Source of the DNA: Prosthecobacter debontii
GTDB lineage: Bacteria; Verrucomicrobiota; Verrucomicrobiia; Chthoniobacterales; Chthoniobacteraceae
Reading direction: 5' to 3'
DNA length: 52,737 nt
Assembly: GCA_945861385.1 (NCBI GenBank)
Contig: CAMAUI010000018.1
Location: 1 to 52,737 of the forward strand
Positions 21,792-31,205 of this stretch are shown here, in pieces. The translations under genes were made by a program, and so were the position numbers. A model generated the notes under the pieces. It did no database searches and was not told the DNA's origin. It worked only from the letters and a program-made list of their open reading frames with translations. The stretch's first letter is position 1, and every line of letters starts with the position of its first letter.

Positions 21792-24700
21792 TCAGTTGCC
21801 ACCACCGCCCGCGACGATGTTTCCACCACCACCCGCGACGATGTTTTCACCACCACCCGCGACGATGTTTCCACCGACGCGGGTAACAACGTTCCCACCA
21901 CCACCTGCGACGATGTTCCCACCACCACCTGCGACGATGTTTCCACCACCCGCCGCAACGATATTTCCGCCTCCCGCGGCGACGATATTGCCTCCGCCAC
22001 CGGCGACGATGGTTGCATTTCGCCCGGCGATGGCTCCGGCGCTTTGACCGGTGTCGTTTCGGATGAGTGCGTTGCCGTTGTGGCTGATCACGTTGCCGCC
22101 ACCCGCGGCGACGATGGTGCCCCCTCCGCCGAGCACCGGCTGGCCAGCCTCGATGGCGCGTGCGATGCCGACGAGGTTGTCCGCCGTGAGCGGCGTGCCG
22201 CGGATGGTGATGTTTCCGCCGATGCCCGCGACGATGTTTCCTCCACCGCCCGCGACGATGTTGCCACCGCCACCGGCGACGATGCCGGCGGGCCCGATCG
22301 CGATCACGCAGTCGGCGCCTTGCTGGATGATCATCCAGTTGGATTCATTCGTGATGGCGGTCGTGCCTCCAAAGGTGATCTGGAAACCGTCGGCTTTGAT
22401 CTGCTTCACGTTCGGACGCACGGCGGCCTGGTTGTTGCCGCGGAGGTTGATGCCGAATGCGCCGAGGATGTTGTTCCAGATCGTCTCGGCATGGCCGGCG
22501 AGATTGGTGACCGCGACGGTGGTCGAGGATGGGCCTGCGGCGAAGGCGCCGGCATTCGAGCTGTGGGCCACGCACGAGTTGTCATACACGGTGCCGCTGT
22601 TAAGCGTGACACGGACGCTGAAGGACATGCCGCGCTCGGTGCTGGGCGGGAGCGCGCCGAGTTTCCATTGCACATTGCCGCCGACTTTTTTGCCGCCGTT
22701 ATCCGCGCTCACGAATGTGGTGCCCGAGGGAATCTGCATCTCGACGACGATGTCATTCGCAGCCTCGGTGCCGCCATTGCCGGCCATGATCGAGTAGGTC
22801 ATCGAGCCGCCCGATGAGGCACCGAGCGGTGATTTTTTCAGGCACCAAAGCGCGGGAGCTATTGGATACTCGACGCGTTGCGTTTCGCCATTGGCCGTGG
22901 TGTTGCTGCTCGCATCGGTGGGGCCTTCGCCGTTGGCGACGAAGCGCCCGCGAGGCAGGCGCGCCCGTTTTGGCGCGGGGCGGGTGTAATCCCAGAACAG
23001 CCTCGGTTGCGGTGGGACAAAGTCGGTGTTCACGATCTTGTCGGGGAATTTCGCATCGGTCTCCAGTCGCAGGCGCGCGAAGACGCTCACGACGCCCTGC
23101 GCCGCGGGGTTCGCGGGATCTGCGGGGGTGAAGCCGGGCAGGGTGCCCACGTTGAAAAGCACGGTGGCCACGCGTTCGCGCACGGCATCAGTGGTGGCGG
23201 GCTCGGTGATCTCGTGGCCTTTCGCATCGTAGAGCGCGACGGGGAAGCTGCCGGAGGAGGTGCTGCCGGTGAAGACGAAGCCGTCGGGGATTTCCTGCGT
23301 GATGCCGACGTTGCTGGCGGCGAGTGAGTCGCTGTTGTTGCGGAAGGCGGTGTGGTAAGTCGCGACTTCGCCGGGGCGCACGCGCTTGGGCGAGTTTGTC
23401 GCATCGGCCGCGAGGGTGAGCGGCTCGACCACGCGCACGACCGTCTGCCGCGGCGCGCCAAAGACGAACGTGTTCAGGCTCTCGGTGACCATGTAGTAGT
23501 CGCTGGTGATCACATCCACGGGCTTCGCCGCTTTGCCCTCTTTCACGGGCTTGAGCGTCACGGGATTGTGCGCGGTCACGCGGTAGGAAAGCCGGCCGAA
23601 ACTGCGCGCCGAGATGCTGCCGAGCCGCCACTCGATGCGGCTGACCTTTGCGAGATCCTGATCAATGGTGTGGCCGGGATACGGGAGCGGTTTTCCGCGC
23701 TTGTCAAAGAAGCGGTAGAAATCCGGGTGCAGCGCGCCGCCGTTTGCCGTGATGTCGCCGGCAAAGGTGAACTCCGGCGGGATGCTGTCGAAGATCACGA
23801 TGTTTTCCGCGCGTGAGTCGCCCTCGTTGCGATAGCTGAGCGTGTAGATGATGTCGCCCCCCGGCACCACGGTGGTGACGGCGGTGGGCACGGCGACGCC
23901 CCGTTTTTCGTCGGAGATCGCCGCGCGCAGCGTGCCGTCGCCGTCGGCGTGTTTCGTGAGGGAAAGCACGGGCGGCGCGGCCGGGTCGGCCTCGCTGATG
24001 AGCGTGCGCGCGACGAATTCGCCGGGCACCGCGCCGGGCTGATCCTTTTTTGCGCCGGGGAAGGCCTGCACGATGCCGCCACTCGGCGGCGTGGCGAAAA
24101 ACGAGAACACGCGGTTTTGAATCTCGACGGTGTCCTTCGAGCCGTCGGCATTGAAGAGCGTGCCTGGCACGTCGTACTGCACGCGCACCGAGAAACGGAT
24201 CTCGCGCTCGGTATTTGGCGGGATCGTGCCGAGGTGCCAGGTGACCACGCGCTGCTCGCCTAGTGCAAAAGGCGTGAAGGAAACCGGCGTCGAGGTCGCC
24301 GTGAGTGTCGCGCGGTTCAGCGGTGTGCCGCGGAAGCTGCCCGTGCCATCGTCGCCGAGGATTTCCTCGATGAAAGTACCAGCGGGCAGTTGATTCGTCA
24401 CGGTCGCGCCAGTAACGGCGAAGGCCGCCTCATTGCTCGCGCGGATCGTGTAGCGGATCACGTCACCGGCTCCGGCGACGTTCGGATCTTCGTCAATCGT
24501 GATTTTCAGCGCGCCGATGACCGGCGTGATCGTCTCGGAGATCGCCGCCGACGCGCCTTTTGCGGAGATGGACATGAGGTAGTTTTTGATTTCGTCGCCC
24601 GCCTCGGCATCGGGATCCACGCGGAAGTGGATCGTCTCCGTCTGCGACTGCCCTGGCGCGAGTGTGCCGATGTCGTAATAGATTTTCCGCGTGGCTGTGG

Positions 24701-27700
24701 TCGGGATGCCGTCGCGCAGGCCGCCGCTGAGATTCGTCGCGGTGTCAAACGTGGTGAGCCGGGGGCGCCCGATGGCGACGACGGTGGGAAGCGCGGGCGC
24801 GGTGCCGATATTCCGCCACGTCACATCGTAGAGCAGGAATTCCGACGGGCGCGTGAAGCCCGAGCGCGGGCGCGCGACGATATCGAGGAGCGGCGCGGGC
24901 TCGATGACAAAGGGGCCGACTACCGGGCCCGCGTTCGAGCGGTGCGCGTTCGAGTAGCTGCGTGTGCGGAAATAGACCGTGCCCGTGGGAAAGAGCCGCG
25001 TAGAAAGGAACCACGTCACGCTGCTCGGCGAGTTCCGCGACATGCCGGCTTCGGGCAGGTTCAGCCAGCTCCCCGCGTCCTCGGGCGTCGCCGTGGCCTG
25101 GATTTTCACCTCGAGGCCGCTCAAGTCCGAGCCCGCATCCTGCCGAGCGAGGAAGCGAAGCACTGCGCCGGTCTTCGTTTTGCCCTTCGTCTTCTTTTTA
25201 CCGTTGATGAGCACGCTCAGCTCGGAGGCCGGCGGCGTGAAGGGCTGTTGGTTGCTTTCGTTATCGTGGATCACGACCGTCGCCGTGTCGGGATCGGCGA
25301 GTTGGCCGATGTCCGGCGCATCGAGCGAGAGCAGGATCGTCTCGTCGCCTTCGTTCTCCTCGCCGTCATTGATCGGCACGACGAGGAAATCCTTCACCGT
25401 CTCGCCGTCGGCGAAAACGACCGGGCCGTCCGGGATCGTGAAGTCGCCGGTGAGATCATCCTCGCCCGTGCCTTCGGTCGCCGTGCCGCCGGTGATGGTG
25501 ATGCCGACGGTGAGCGGCCCCGCGCCGCTGCCCGTGCGTATCACGCGCACGGCGATGGGCCCGCTCTCCTCGTTGCCCGCGTAGTTGAGGGACTGGAACG
25601 AGACTTTTTGCAGCGCGGAAAATTCGCCAACCGTCTGGCGGAACGCGGGCACAGCGGCGCTGCCATCGGTGGCGAAAGTCGTGAGTTCCACGCGCGGATT
25701 CGTCCCGGCGTCAATGGGCTCGGGCTTTATCACCTCGATGTGCATTTCGTTTCCGACCTCGGCGTCGAGCGCGAGGAGCGCGCCATCCGGGCTCCACGAG
25801 ACGACGCGGGTGAAAGGCGTGCGCGTGAAATCGTAGAGCGGCACGCGCGGATTCGTCGTGGCTTCTTCGGGTGTGAACTGGGCGAGTTCATCGCGCACCT
25901 GGACGATGACGATGCGCGACGTGGTGAGCGCGCCCGTGCGGTCGAACTCGACGAACGCGAGGCGCTGCCCGTCCGGCGACCACGACGGGCAAAGAGGCTC
26001 GCTCGTGCCCGCGGGCGCGGGGCCGGGGATGGTGAGCGCGACGGGCAGGTTCGCCGGGCCGGCGGGGATGAGCGCGTCGAATTCATCGAGCACCGTGATG
26101 CCAAAAACCGTATCCGCTTCGGTGTAGGCGATCACGCGTCCGTCCGGGCTCCACGCGAGTGTGGGGATTCCGTTCGTGATGCCCCCGACGATGGAGAGCA
26201 GCGTGTCGGCGGCGTTCTCCGGCGTGTTGATGTTCCCGTTCTCGTTCACGGCCTCGATCACTTGGATCTGTCCGTTCGATGAGGCAAAGGCGATGTGCCG
26301 CCCGTTCGGCGACCATGCGATATTTGCGAGGTCATTGATCGAGAGAAGAGCAGTGCTGATTACGTTCACGGGCGTATTCGCCGGGCCCATCGGCACCGCT
26401 TTCATCACCATGAGGCCACCCGGTCGTGTGAAGGCGGCATGCACGCCATCCGGGCTGAGCGCGGGCCTCCCGACGCTGATCGTGCCGTCGGTGAGCGCCG
26501 TCTTTGCGCTCCCGTCCGCCTCCATCCGCATCAGGTACGTCGAGCCGCCAAAAGTGCGCCCATACACGATCCGCCCCGCAGGCAGGCTGATGGGATACAC
26601 TACCGCCGAGGCGAGCGTGTGCGGCGCGAGACCATCGGCACTTGAGATGACGCGGAAGGAGCGATCGCCGAGCGGCAGGTCGTCGGTGATGAGCTGCCAT
26701 GAGTCGCCGCCGATGTCCGTCATCTCGCCGCCGCCGGGCAGGTCCTGCCAGCTCCCGGGATCGTCCGGCGTGAGCGACGACTGCACGCGCAGCGTCACGC
26801 CCGGCGCGGATTGCGTGACGGTGAAAGTCCACTCTTCGCCGAAGGGCGCGGACGCGATCGTGAAATCCGTCGCCGCCGGCACCGTGGGGATCGGAGCGAC
26901 CGGCTGCGAAAACCGCGCGGCCCTGCCACCGCCGTCAGCATTGGTCGTGAGCGCGACGCGCGGATTCGCCACGCTCTCCGGCACGGCGTTCAGCTTGAAG
27001 ATATTCTCCTGCGGCCCGCTCGCGGGCCGGGCGGTGAAAACGATCACCGAGCCATCCGCGCTCCAACTCGGCGCGGAGACGACCGGGTCTGCGGCGGCGG
27101 TGGTCAGCGCGACGCGTGGGTTCGCGCCGCTCTCGGGCGTGAGCACGCCCGCGCCGTTTTTCACCGTGAGCATCGAGAGGCTCGTGCCGGTGATTTGGAA
27201 CGTCGTCGGGTTCTGGTGCGTGTTTTCAAAGACGATCTGCGTGCCGGTGAAGTCCCACGAGGCGGCGGTCGCCTGCACTGGCGCGCCCGGGTTGTACTGT
27301 GTGAGATATGTCACCGCATTTGCGCCACTCTCGGGCGTGATCGTGTCGCCCGCGCCGACCGCGGAGAGCGCGACGATCGAGGTGTCGCGCGTGAACGCGA
27401 TGAATTTCCCATCCGGGCCCCACGCCGGGTGGTGATTGTCGGAAAACTGGAAATTCGTGAGTTGCACGGCGGCATTTCCCGCGCCCTCGGGCGTGATCGC
27501 TCCCGCGCCATCTACCACATTCAGCACGACGATCAGTCCGTAGCCGACGCCGTCGTTCCGGCAGAAGGCGAGCCGCTTTCCATCCGGCGACCAGGTCACC
27601 GGGCTGCCGAGCCGCAAGCTGGTGGTGATCAGCACGGGCACGTTCGTCGCATCCGCGACAGTCGCTTTCATCACGTAGAGCCCGAAGCCCTGCCCGCCAT

Positions 27701-29780
27701 CGCCGACGAATGCAGCGAGCGTGCTCGTCGCATTCAGCGCGCCATCGAGCGCGAAGGCGCTGCTCGTGAGTTCCGCGCGCGCCGAGCCGTCGGCTTCCAT
27801 CACGGAGAGTTCGTTGCTCGTGCGGTTCACGTAGAGGATGCGGCCCGCGGGCGTGGTGATGTTGAACGGCGTCGCAAACACGTCCGTGCTGTCCGTCGCG
27901 CCCGGCGCCGCCGCGATCACGCGGAAAAAACGGAACCCCGGCGGGATGTCCGCCGTGTCATGCGTCCACGTATCGCCGCTGCGCGTCATCGAGCCGCCGC
28001 CGGGCAGATCGGTCCAACTCCCCTCGATCGCGGGCGTGAGCGTGCTTTGCACCCGGAGGGAAAGCCCCGCCGCGTTCGAGGCGAGCGTCGCGGTGAAAGT
28101 CCACAGCTCGCCGGGCTCGCCGTTGGCGATCGAGTCGAAAGTCGGATCGGCCAGCGCCGGCGGCGGAGCGATCACGCTGGGCTGGAAACTCGCGCGGCGA
28201 CCGCCGGGCGTGCCGGTGCCGGGACTCGTGATTTCCGTGAGCGCGACGCTTGGGTTCGTGACCAGGTCTTCAAACTCCGGCTTCAGCGAAAAAACCGTAT
28301 CCAGCTCCGGCACGCCCGCGAAGCGGTAGCCGTACGTCACGCGTGTGCCGTCCGTGCTCCACGAGGGATCGCCGACGAAGTTTGGGTCTTCGTGAACGTA
28401 CGTCGGGTTGTAGCTCGCGGACTGGTCGCGAAAGAGCGACACGCGGCCATCGTCGCTGCCGTTTTGCGCCGCGGGGATGAGCGCGCCGCCGCCCGCGAGC
28501 GGCTGACGCACCGTGCGGATCGCGATGTCGCTCTTCGTGGGAATGCCGGGCGGCGTCCCGGGCTGCGAGGCGAAAATGAGGCGCGTCCCATCGGGGCTCC
28601 ACGCCGGGAAATCTTCGCCGAGGAAAAGATTCGTCGTCAGGAAAACCGGCTCGTTCGTCGTCGCGACCTCCGGCGTGAGCGCGCCGCCGCCATCCACGAT
28701 GCGGATTGCAACCACGGTCTGGCTGTTCGAGTAGGCGAGGAGTTTTCCATCCGGGCTCCACGCGGGATTCTGCGCCTGCGAGGGCTGCCCGCCTGCGGTG
28801 AACGCTGCGCCGGTCGTCACTTGCACCGCGAGATTTGCCCCGCTCTCCGGCGTCACCACGCCCGCTCCGTCCACGGCATTGAGCACGTAGATTTGCGAAT
28901 CAATGCTGTCGGCAAACGCGATGCGCTTCCCATCCGGCGACCAGCAGATGCGGCTGATGGCGCTCACGTTTTCGCGCACCATCACCGCGGGATTCGTCCC
29001 GGAATCAATCGGCGCGGCGTTCATCACCCACAGCTTCGCGCCGCCGAGGCCCTGCTCGGCGACGAAAGCCACGCGCGTCGCATCCGCGTTCAGCGCGATG
29101 TAGCCGTAGTTAAAAAACTCCGCACCCGCGATCACCGTCTTCCCGGTGCCGCCGGCATTCATGAGCACCAACTCCACGCCGGGGTTGGCCGGGCCGCCAT
29201 TGTTCGCAAAGGCGTTTGTGAATCGCTGATACACGATCTTTCCCGTCACGAGAGGCGCGACCTCGATGACTGCCCCGATCGGCTCGATGATTGATGCCGC
29301 CGGTGTGACCGGGCTGGGGGCGTCGTTCCAGCCTCCAGGGATGCCGGAATACGTGTTGTTGCTCGGGAACATGTGAACGTAGTTTTCGCTGCCACCGATA
29401 TTATCCGGCAGACCAGGGTGCCAGTTCGTGTAGGCGACGACCTCGCCGCTGACCCACACGAAATCGTTCCCGACTTTTTGCAGCCCGATCCAGAGACTGC
29501 GATCCACGCCACCGACACTGCCGAAGGTATTGAAAACAAACGCCTGCTCCGCCGCGTCGTTGATCGTCACCAGATGGCCGCCGAGCGCCACCGCGGCTGC
29601 CTCGGCATCGTTCCACTCCGTGTGGTCCGTGTCCGTGTGTTCCGTGATGTAAAGGTGGTACTCGTGCCCGTTGGCCGGGTTTGTGACTGGGCCGAGCAGC
29701 ACATCCGCGCGGGCGGCAGGCAGCGCCAGCGCGGCGGAAAGCATCGTGCAGAGGAAGTGAAGGAGGCGGGTGGTTTTCAT
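21792..29780 (-). CDS. Giant secreted protein: C-type lectin, three TolB-like propeller modules, Calx-beta, DUF11 repeats, glycine-rich octapeptide tail
   Basis: 2662 residues with a signal peptide (ends near ALPAARA). Domains by eye: C-type lectin-like (about 30-175; WNDAEAAAVALGGHLVTI, SLWIGLQK); three WD40/TolB-like propeller modules (about 185-540, 640-1000, 1090-1385) with many WSPDGKRIAF-type blades; modules 2 and 3 are preceded by an Ig-like segment ending SW-DLPGGG. A Calx-beta domain follows (about 1393-1510), then another Ig-like segment, a CARDB-like region, four DUF11-type modules (about 1760-2400; e.g. DVIRYTIRASN, DIIYTLSYRNEG), and a tail from about 2497 dominated by N-I-V-A-G-G-G-G units. 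There is no transmembrane anchor or PEP-CTERM signal at the end. Probably a surface or matrix adhesin/carbohydrate-binding protein; the TolB-like blades also resemble sensor or scaffold proteins. No obvious Shine-Dalgarno. Confidence 0.93.
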   Translation of the reverse strand: MKTTRLLHFLCTMLSAALALPAARADVLLGPVTNPANGHEYHLYITEHTDTDHTEWNDAEAAAVALGGHLVTINDAAEQAFVFNTFGSVGGVDRSLWIGLQKVGNDFVWVSGEVVAYTNWHPGLPDNIGGSENYVHMFPSNNTYSGIPGGWNDAPSPVTPAASIIEPIGAVIEVAPLVTGKIVYQRFTNAFANNGGPANPGVELVLMNAGGTGKTVIAGAEFFNYGYIALNADATRVAFVAEQGLGGAKLWVMNAAPIDSGTNPAVMVRENVSAISRICWSPDGKRIAFADSIDSQIYVLNAVDGAGVVTPESGANLAVQVTTGAAFTAGGQPSQAQNPAWSPDGKLLAYSNSQTVVAIRIVDGGGALTPEVATTNEPVFLTTNLFLGEDFPAWSPDGTRLIFASQPGTPPGIPTKSDIAIRTVRQPLAGGGALIPAAQNGSDDGRVSLFRDQSASYNPTYVHEDPNFVGDPSWSTDGTRVTYGYRFAGVPELDTVFSLKPEFEDLVTNPSVALTEITSPGTGTPGGRRASFQPSVIAPPPALADPTFDSIANGEPGELWTFTATLASNAAGLSLRVQSTLTPAIEGSWTDLPGGGSMTRSGDTWTHDTADIPPGFRFFRVIAAAPGATDSTDVFATPFNITTPAGRILYVNRTSNELSVMEADGSARAELTSSAFALDGALNATSTLAAFVGDGGQGFGLYVMKATVADATNVPVLITTSLRLGSPVTWSPDGKRLAFCRNDGVGYGLIVVLNVVDGAGAITPEGAGNAAVQLTNFQFSDNHHPAWGPDGKFIAFTRDTSIVALSAVGAGDTITPESGANAVTYLTQYNPGAPVQATAASWDFTGTQIVFENTHQNPTTFQITGTSLSMLTVKNGAGVLTPESGANPRVALTTAAADPVVSAPSWSADGSVIVFTARPASGPQENIFKLNAVPESVANPRVALTTNADGGGRAARFSQPVAPIPTVPAATDFTIASAPFGEEWTFTVTQSAPGVTLRVQSSLTPDDPGSWQDLPGGGEMTDIGGDSWQLITDDLPLGDRSFRVISSADGLAPHTLASAVVYPISLPAGRIVYGRTFGGSTYLMRMEADGSAKTALTDGTISVGRPALSPDGVHAAFTRPGGLMVMKAVPMGPANTPVNVISTALLSINDLANIAWSPNGRHIAFASSNGQIQVIEAVNENGNINTPENAADTLLSIVGGITNGIPTLAWSPDGRVIAYTEADTVFGITVLDEFDALIPAGPANLPVALTIPGPAPAGTSEPLCPSWSPDGQRLAFVEFDRTGALTTSRIVIVQVRDELAQFTPEEATTNPRVPLYDFTRTPFTRVVSWSPDGALLALDAEVGNEMHIEVIKPEPIDAGTNPRVELTTFATDGSAAVPAFRQTVGEFSALQKVSFQSLNYAGNEESGPIAVRVIRTGSGAGPLTVGITITGGTATEGTGEDDLTGDFTIPDGPVVFADGETVKDFLVVPINDGEENEGDETILLSLDAPDIGQLADPDTATVVIHDNESNQQPFTPPASELSVLINGKKKTKGKTKTGAVLRFLARQDAGSDLSGLEVKIQATATPEDAGSWLNLPEAGMSRNSPSSVTWFLSTRLFPTGTVYFRTRSYSNAHRSNAGPVVGPFVIEPAPLLDIVARPRSGFTRPSEFLLYDVTWRNIGTAPALPTVVAIGRPRLTTFDTATNLSGGLRDGIPTTATRKIYYDIGTLAPGQSQTETIHFRVDPDAEAGDEIKNYLMSISAKGASAAISETITPVIGALKITIDEDPNVAGAGDVIRYTIRASNEAAFAVTGATVTNQLPAGTFIEEILGDDGTGSFRGTPLNRATLTATSTPVSFTPFALGEQRVVTWHLGTIPPNTEREIRFSVRVQYDVPGTLFNADGSKDTVEIQNRVFSFFATPPSGGIVQAFPGAKKDQPGAVPGEFVARTLISEADPAAPPVLSLTKHADGDGTLRAAISDEKRGVAVPTAVTTVVPGGDIIYTLSYRNEGDSRAENIVIFDSIPPEFTFAGDITANGGALHPDFYRFFDKRGKPLPYPGHTIDQDLAKVSRIEWRLGSISARSFGRLSYRVTAHNPVTLKPVKEGKAAKPVDVITSDYYMVTESLNTFVFGAPRQTVVRVVEPLTLAADATNSPKRVRPGEVATYHTAFRNNSDSLAASNVGITQEIPDGFVFTGSTSSGSFPVALYDAKGHEITEPATTDAVRERVATVLFNVGTLPGFTPADPANPAAQGVVSVFARLRLETDAKFPDKIVNTDFVPPQPRLFWDYTRPAPKRARLPRGRFVANGEGPTDASSNTTANGETQRVEYPIAPALWCLKKSPLGASSGGSMTYSIMAGNGGTEAANDIVVEMQIPSGTTFVSADNGGKKVGGNVQWKLGALPPSTERGMSFSVRVTLNSGTVYDNSCVAHSSNAGAFAAGPSSTTVAVTNLAGHAETIWNNILGAFGINLRGNNQAAVRPNVKQIKADGFQITFGGTTAITNESNWMIIQQGADCVIAIGPAGIVAGGGGNIVAGGGGNIVAGIGGNITIRGTPLTADNLVGIARAIEAGQPVLGGGGTIVAAGGGNVISHNGNALIRNDTGQSAGAIAGRNATIVAGGGGNIVAAGGGNIVAAGGGNIVAGGGGNIVAGGGGNVVTRVGGNIVAGGGENIVAGGGGNIVAGGGGN
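21795..22013 (-). repeat. Tandem 24-bp coding repeat (octapeptide NIVAGGGG)
   Basis: Nine consecutive 24-bp units encode variants of Asn-Ile-Val-Ala-Gly-Gly-Gly-Gly (also NIVAAGGG, NVVTRVGG, NIVAGGGE), plus a last Asn before the stop. Three more units lie near 22210-22290 and isolated ones near 22090-22130. Units are identical or differ by a few bases, so slippage or unequal exchange could change their number. Confidence 0.9.
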
Positions 29781-29907
29781 GGGAAGTGAGAGATTCTGGA
29801 ATTGGTGTTATGGGCGTGGTGTTCTTTCAAGGCCGATTGAAAGAAATTTTCCCCTGCGGCATTCCACCGGTGTGAGAACCCGCGCTCGACGGGATTTCCC
29901 AGGGGCT

Positions 29908-30354
29908 TTACGAAGTGCGGACGCCGACGGTGAGGAGCACGTTGGCCCACAGCGCCTGGTCGGCGGTCTGGATGGTGAGGACGTGGTCGGGGGACTCGAC
30001 GGCTTTGTAGAAGTCCCACTTGGGAATCGGCTCGATCGTCACGGTGGCGCCGGCCTCGGCGGTGATGGCGCGCAACTCGGCCCACACCGGCGGTTCGCCG
30101 TACTTCGCATACGGATCATCGGGCGGGATGCCCATGGTATTGATCGCGTCGAACGGCAGCGCGCTGAGCAGGGCGCGCAGGACTTGCGCGACGGTCGGCA
30201 CGCCGGGCACGAGCTGGAGGCTGATTTGCTCGGCGTGCGGGCCGATTCTTGTCGAGGCAGGGTAGTGGCCGTCGGCGATCAGGATTTTTGCGTGGTGCCC
30301 GCAGCGCGCGGCGATGCGGAGGATCTCGGGATGGAGCAGTGTGGTCTTGAGCAT
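29908..30354 (-). CDS. RbsD/FucU-family sugar mutarotase
   Basis: 148 residues from the ATG at 30354 (MLKTTLLHPEILRIAARCGH), which matches the family N-terminus. A GTG at 30390, overlapping the upstream stop as GTGA, would add 12 residues and is a real alternative. Key features are His20 and the ADGHYP segment (Asp28, His30), corresponding to the FucU S-D-A-H-F-P catalytic region, and a C-terminal aromatic/hydrophobic segment (ALWANVLLTVGV). The family interconverts sugar anomers or pyranose/furanose forms of fucose and ribose. Co-oriented and almost overlapping with the TIM-barrel isomerase; part of the sugar-utilisation set. Confidence 0.88.
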   Translation of the reverse strand: MLKTTLLHPEILRIAARCGHHAKILIADGHYPASTRIGPHAEQISLQLVPGVPTVAQVLRALLSALPFDAINTMGIPPDDPYAKYGEPPVWAELRAITAEAGATVTIEPIPKWDFYKAVESPDHVLTIQTADQALWANVLLTVGVRTS

Positions 30355-30386
30355 GGGTGAGAAAGGAGCGTGAAAAGCGGAGGGTG

Positions 30387-31205
30387 TCACGTTTGACTTC
30401 CCGCCTTGCGGAAACTCTCCATCGTCACTCGGGCTGCCGTGCCGGCATCCGGCAGCGGGAGGACTTCGGCGGAGAGGTATCCTTCGTAACCGATCTCCCG
30501 CAACGCGGTGATGACCGGCGCGGCATCCGTGTGGCCCATGCCGATGGCGCGGCGGTTCGAGTCGGCGAAATGCACGTGGCCGATCGCGCTGCCGGCCTCG
30601 CGGATGGCGGCGGGGAGATCCGCCTCCTCGATGTTCATGTGAAAGAGATCCGCGAGAACCCTCACCGACTTCGTCCGGAGCCCGCGGGTGAATGCGGCGG
30701 CGTCGGCCAAGCGGTTGATGAGGTTGGTCTCGTAGCGGTTGAGGGGTTCATAGAGCAGCACCTGCCCATGCCCCGCCGCGCGCCCGCCAAGCTCCTCGAG
30801 TGCGGAGGACAACCATTCAAGCGCCTGCTCGCGCGTCACGTCGCCCTCGGCTTTTCCCTGCATCGAGCCGATGATCGCGGGCGCGCCGAGCGCCGCCGCG
30901 GCGTCCATGATCCCGGCGATGAAAGCGCGCGCCTTCTCCCGCACCGCGGGATCGGCGTGCGTCAGCGTCCACTTGTGCGCGACCCAGCCGGCGCCGGTTC
31001 CCACTGCGGCGACCTTCAGCCCGTGCCTGTCCAAAATCAGGCGCACCTCCGCCACGCCGATCATTTCCGCGGAGCGCGGAAAAATCTCCACCGCATCGAA
31101 CCCAAGCGCCGCCGCCGCCGCGCACGCAGAGTCGAGGCCGTTCCAAAAAACAAACGGCCCGCCCTTCGCTTCCGGGACGAGTGAAACGGTGATCGCTGAT
31201 TTCAT
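30387..31205 (-). CDS. Sugar phosphate isomerase/epimerase, TIM barrel (AP endonuclease 2 fold)
   Basis: 272 residues from the ATG at 31205 (MKSAITVSLVPEAKGGPFVF). Metal-binding positions of the hydroxypyruvate isomerase/IolE/tagatose-epimerase fold are visible: Glu in LLYEPLNRYETNL, Asp in VLADLFHMNIEE, His in IGHVHFADSNR, and Glu in LSAEVLPLP. Such enzymes isomerise or epimerise ketoses or their derivatives without phosphate recognition motifs. It lies directly upstream of the FucU/RbsD-like gene (overlap or 32-bp gap depending on the latter's start), so it probably belongs to the same sugar pathway. A longer frame extends to 31427 but is a low-quality extension into the intergenic region. 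Confidence 0.87.
   Translation of the reverse strand: MKSAITVSLVPEAKGGPFVFWNGLDSACAAAAALGFDAVEIFPRSAEMIGVAEVRLILDRHGLKVAAVGTGAGWVAHKWTLTHADPAVREKARAFIAGIMDAAAALGAPAIIGSMQGKAEGDVTREQALEWLSSALEELGGRAAGHGQVLLYEPLNRYETNLINRLADAAAFTRGLRTKSVRVLADLFHMNIEEADLPAAIREAGSAIGHVHFADSNRRAIGMGHTDAAPVITALREIGYEGYLSAEVLPLPDAGTAARVTMESFRKAGSQT

Noticed and set aside
21795-22290. Possible CRISPR array (regular 24-bp repeats)
   Set aside because: Units are contiguous without spacers and are in frame with the protein, so this is a coding tandem repeat.
24390-29294. Two long plus-strand frames (about 630 and 827 codons) opposite the giant gene
   Set aside because: They are complementary to a frame with convincing lectin, propeller and DUF11 motifs; their composition is typical of antisense in GC-rich DNA.
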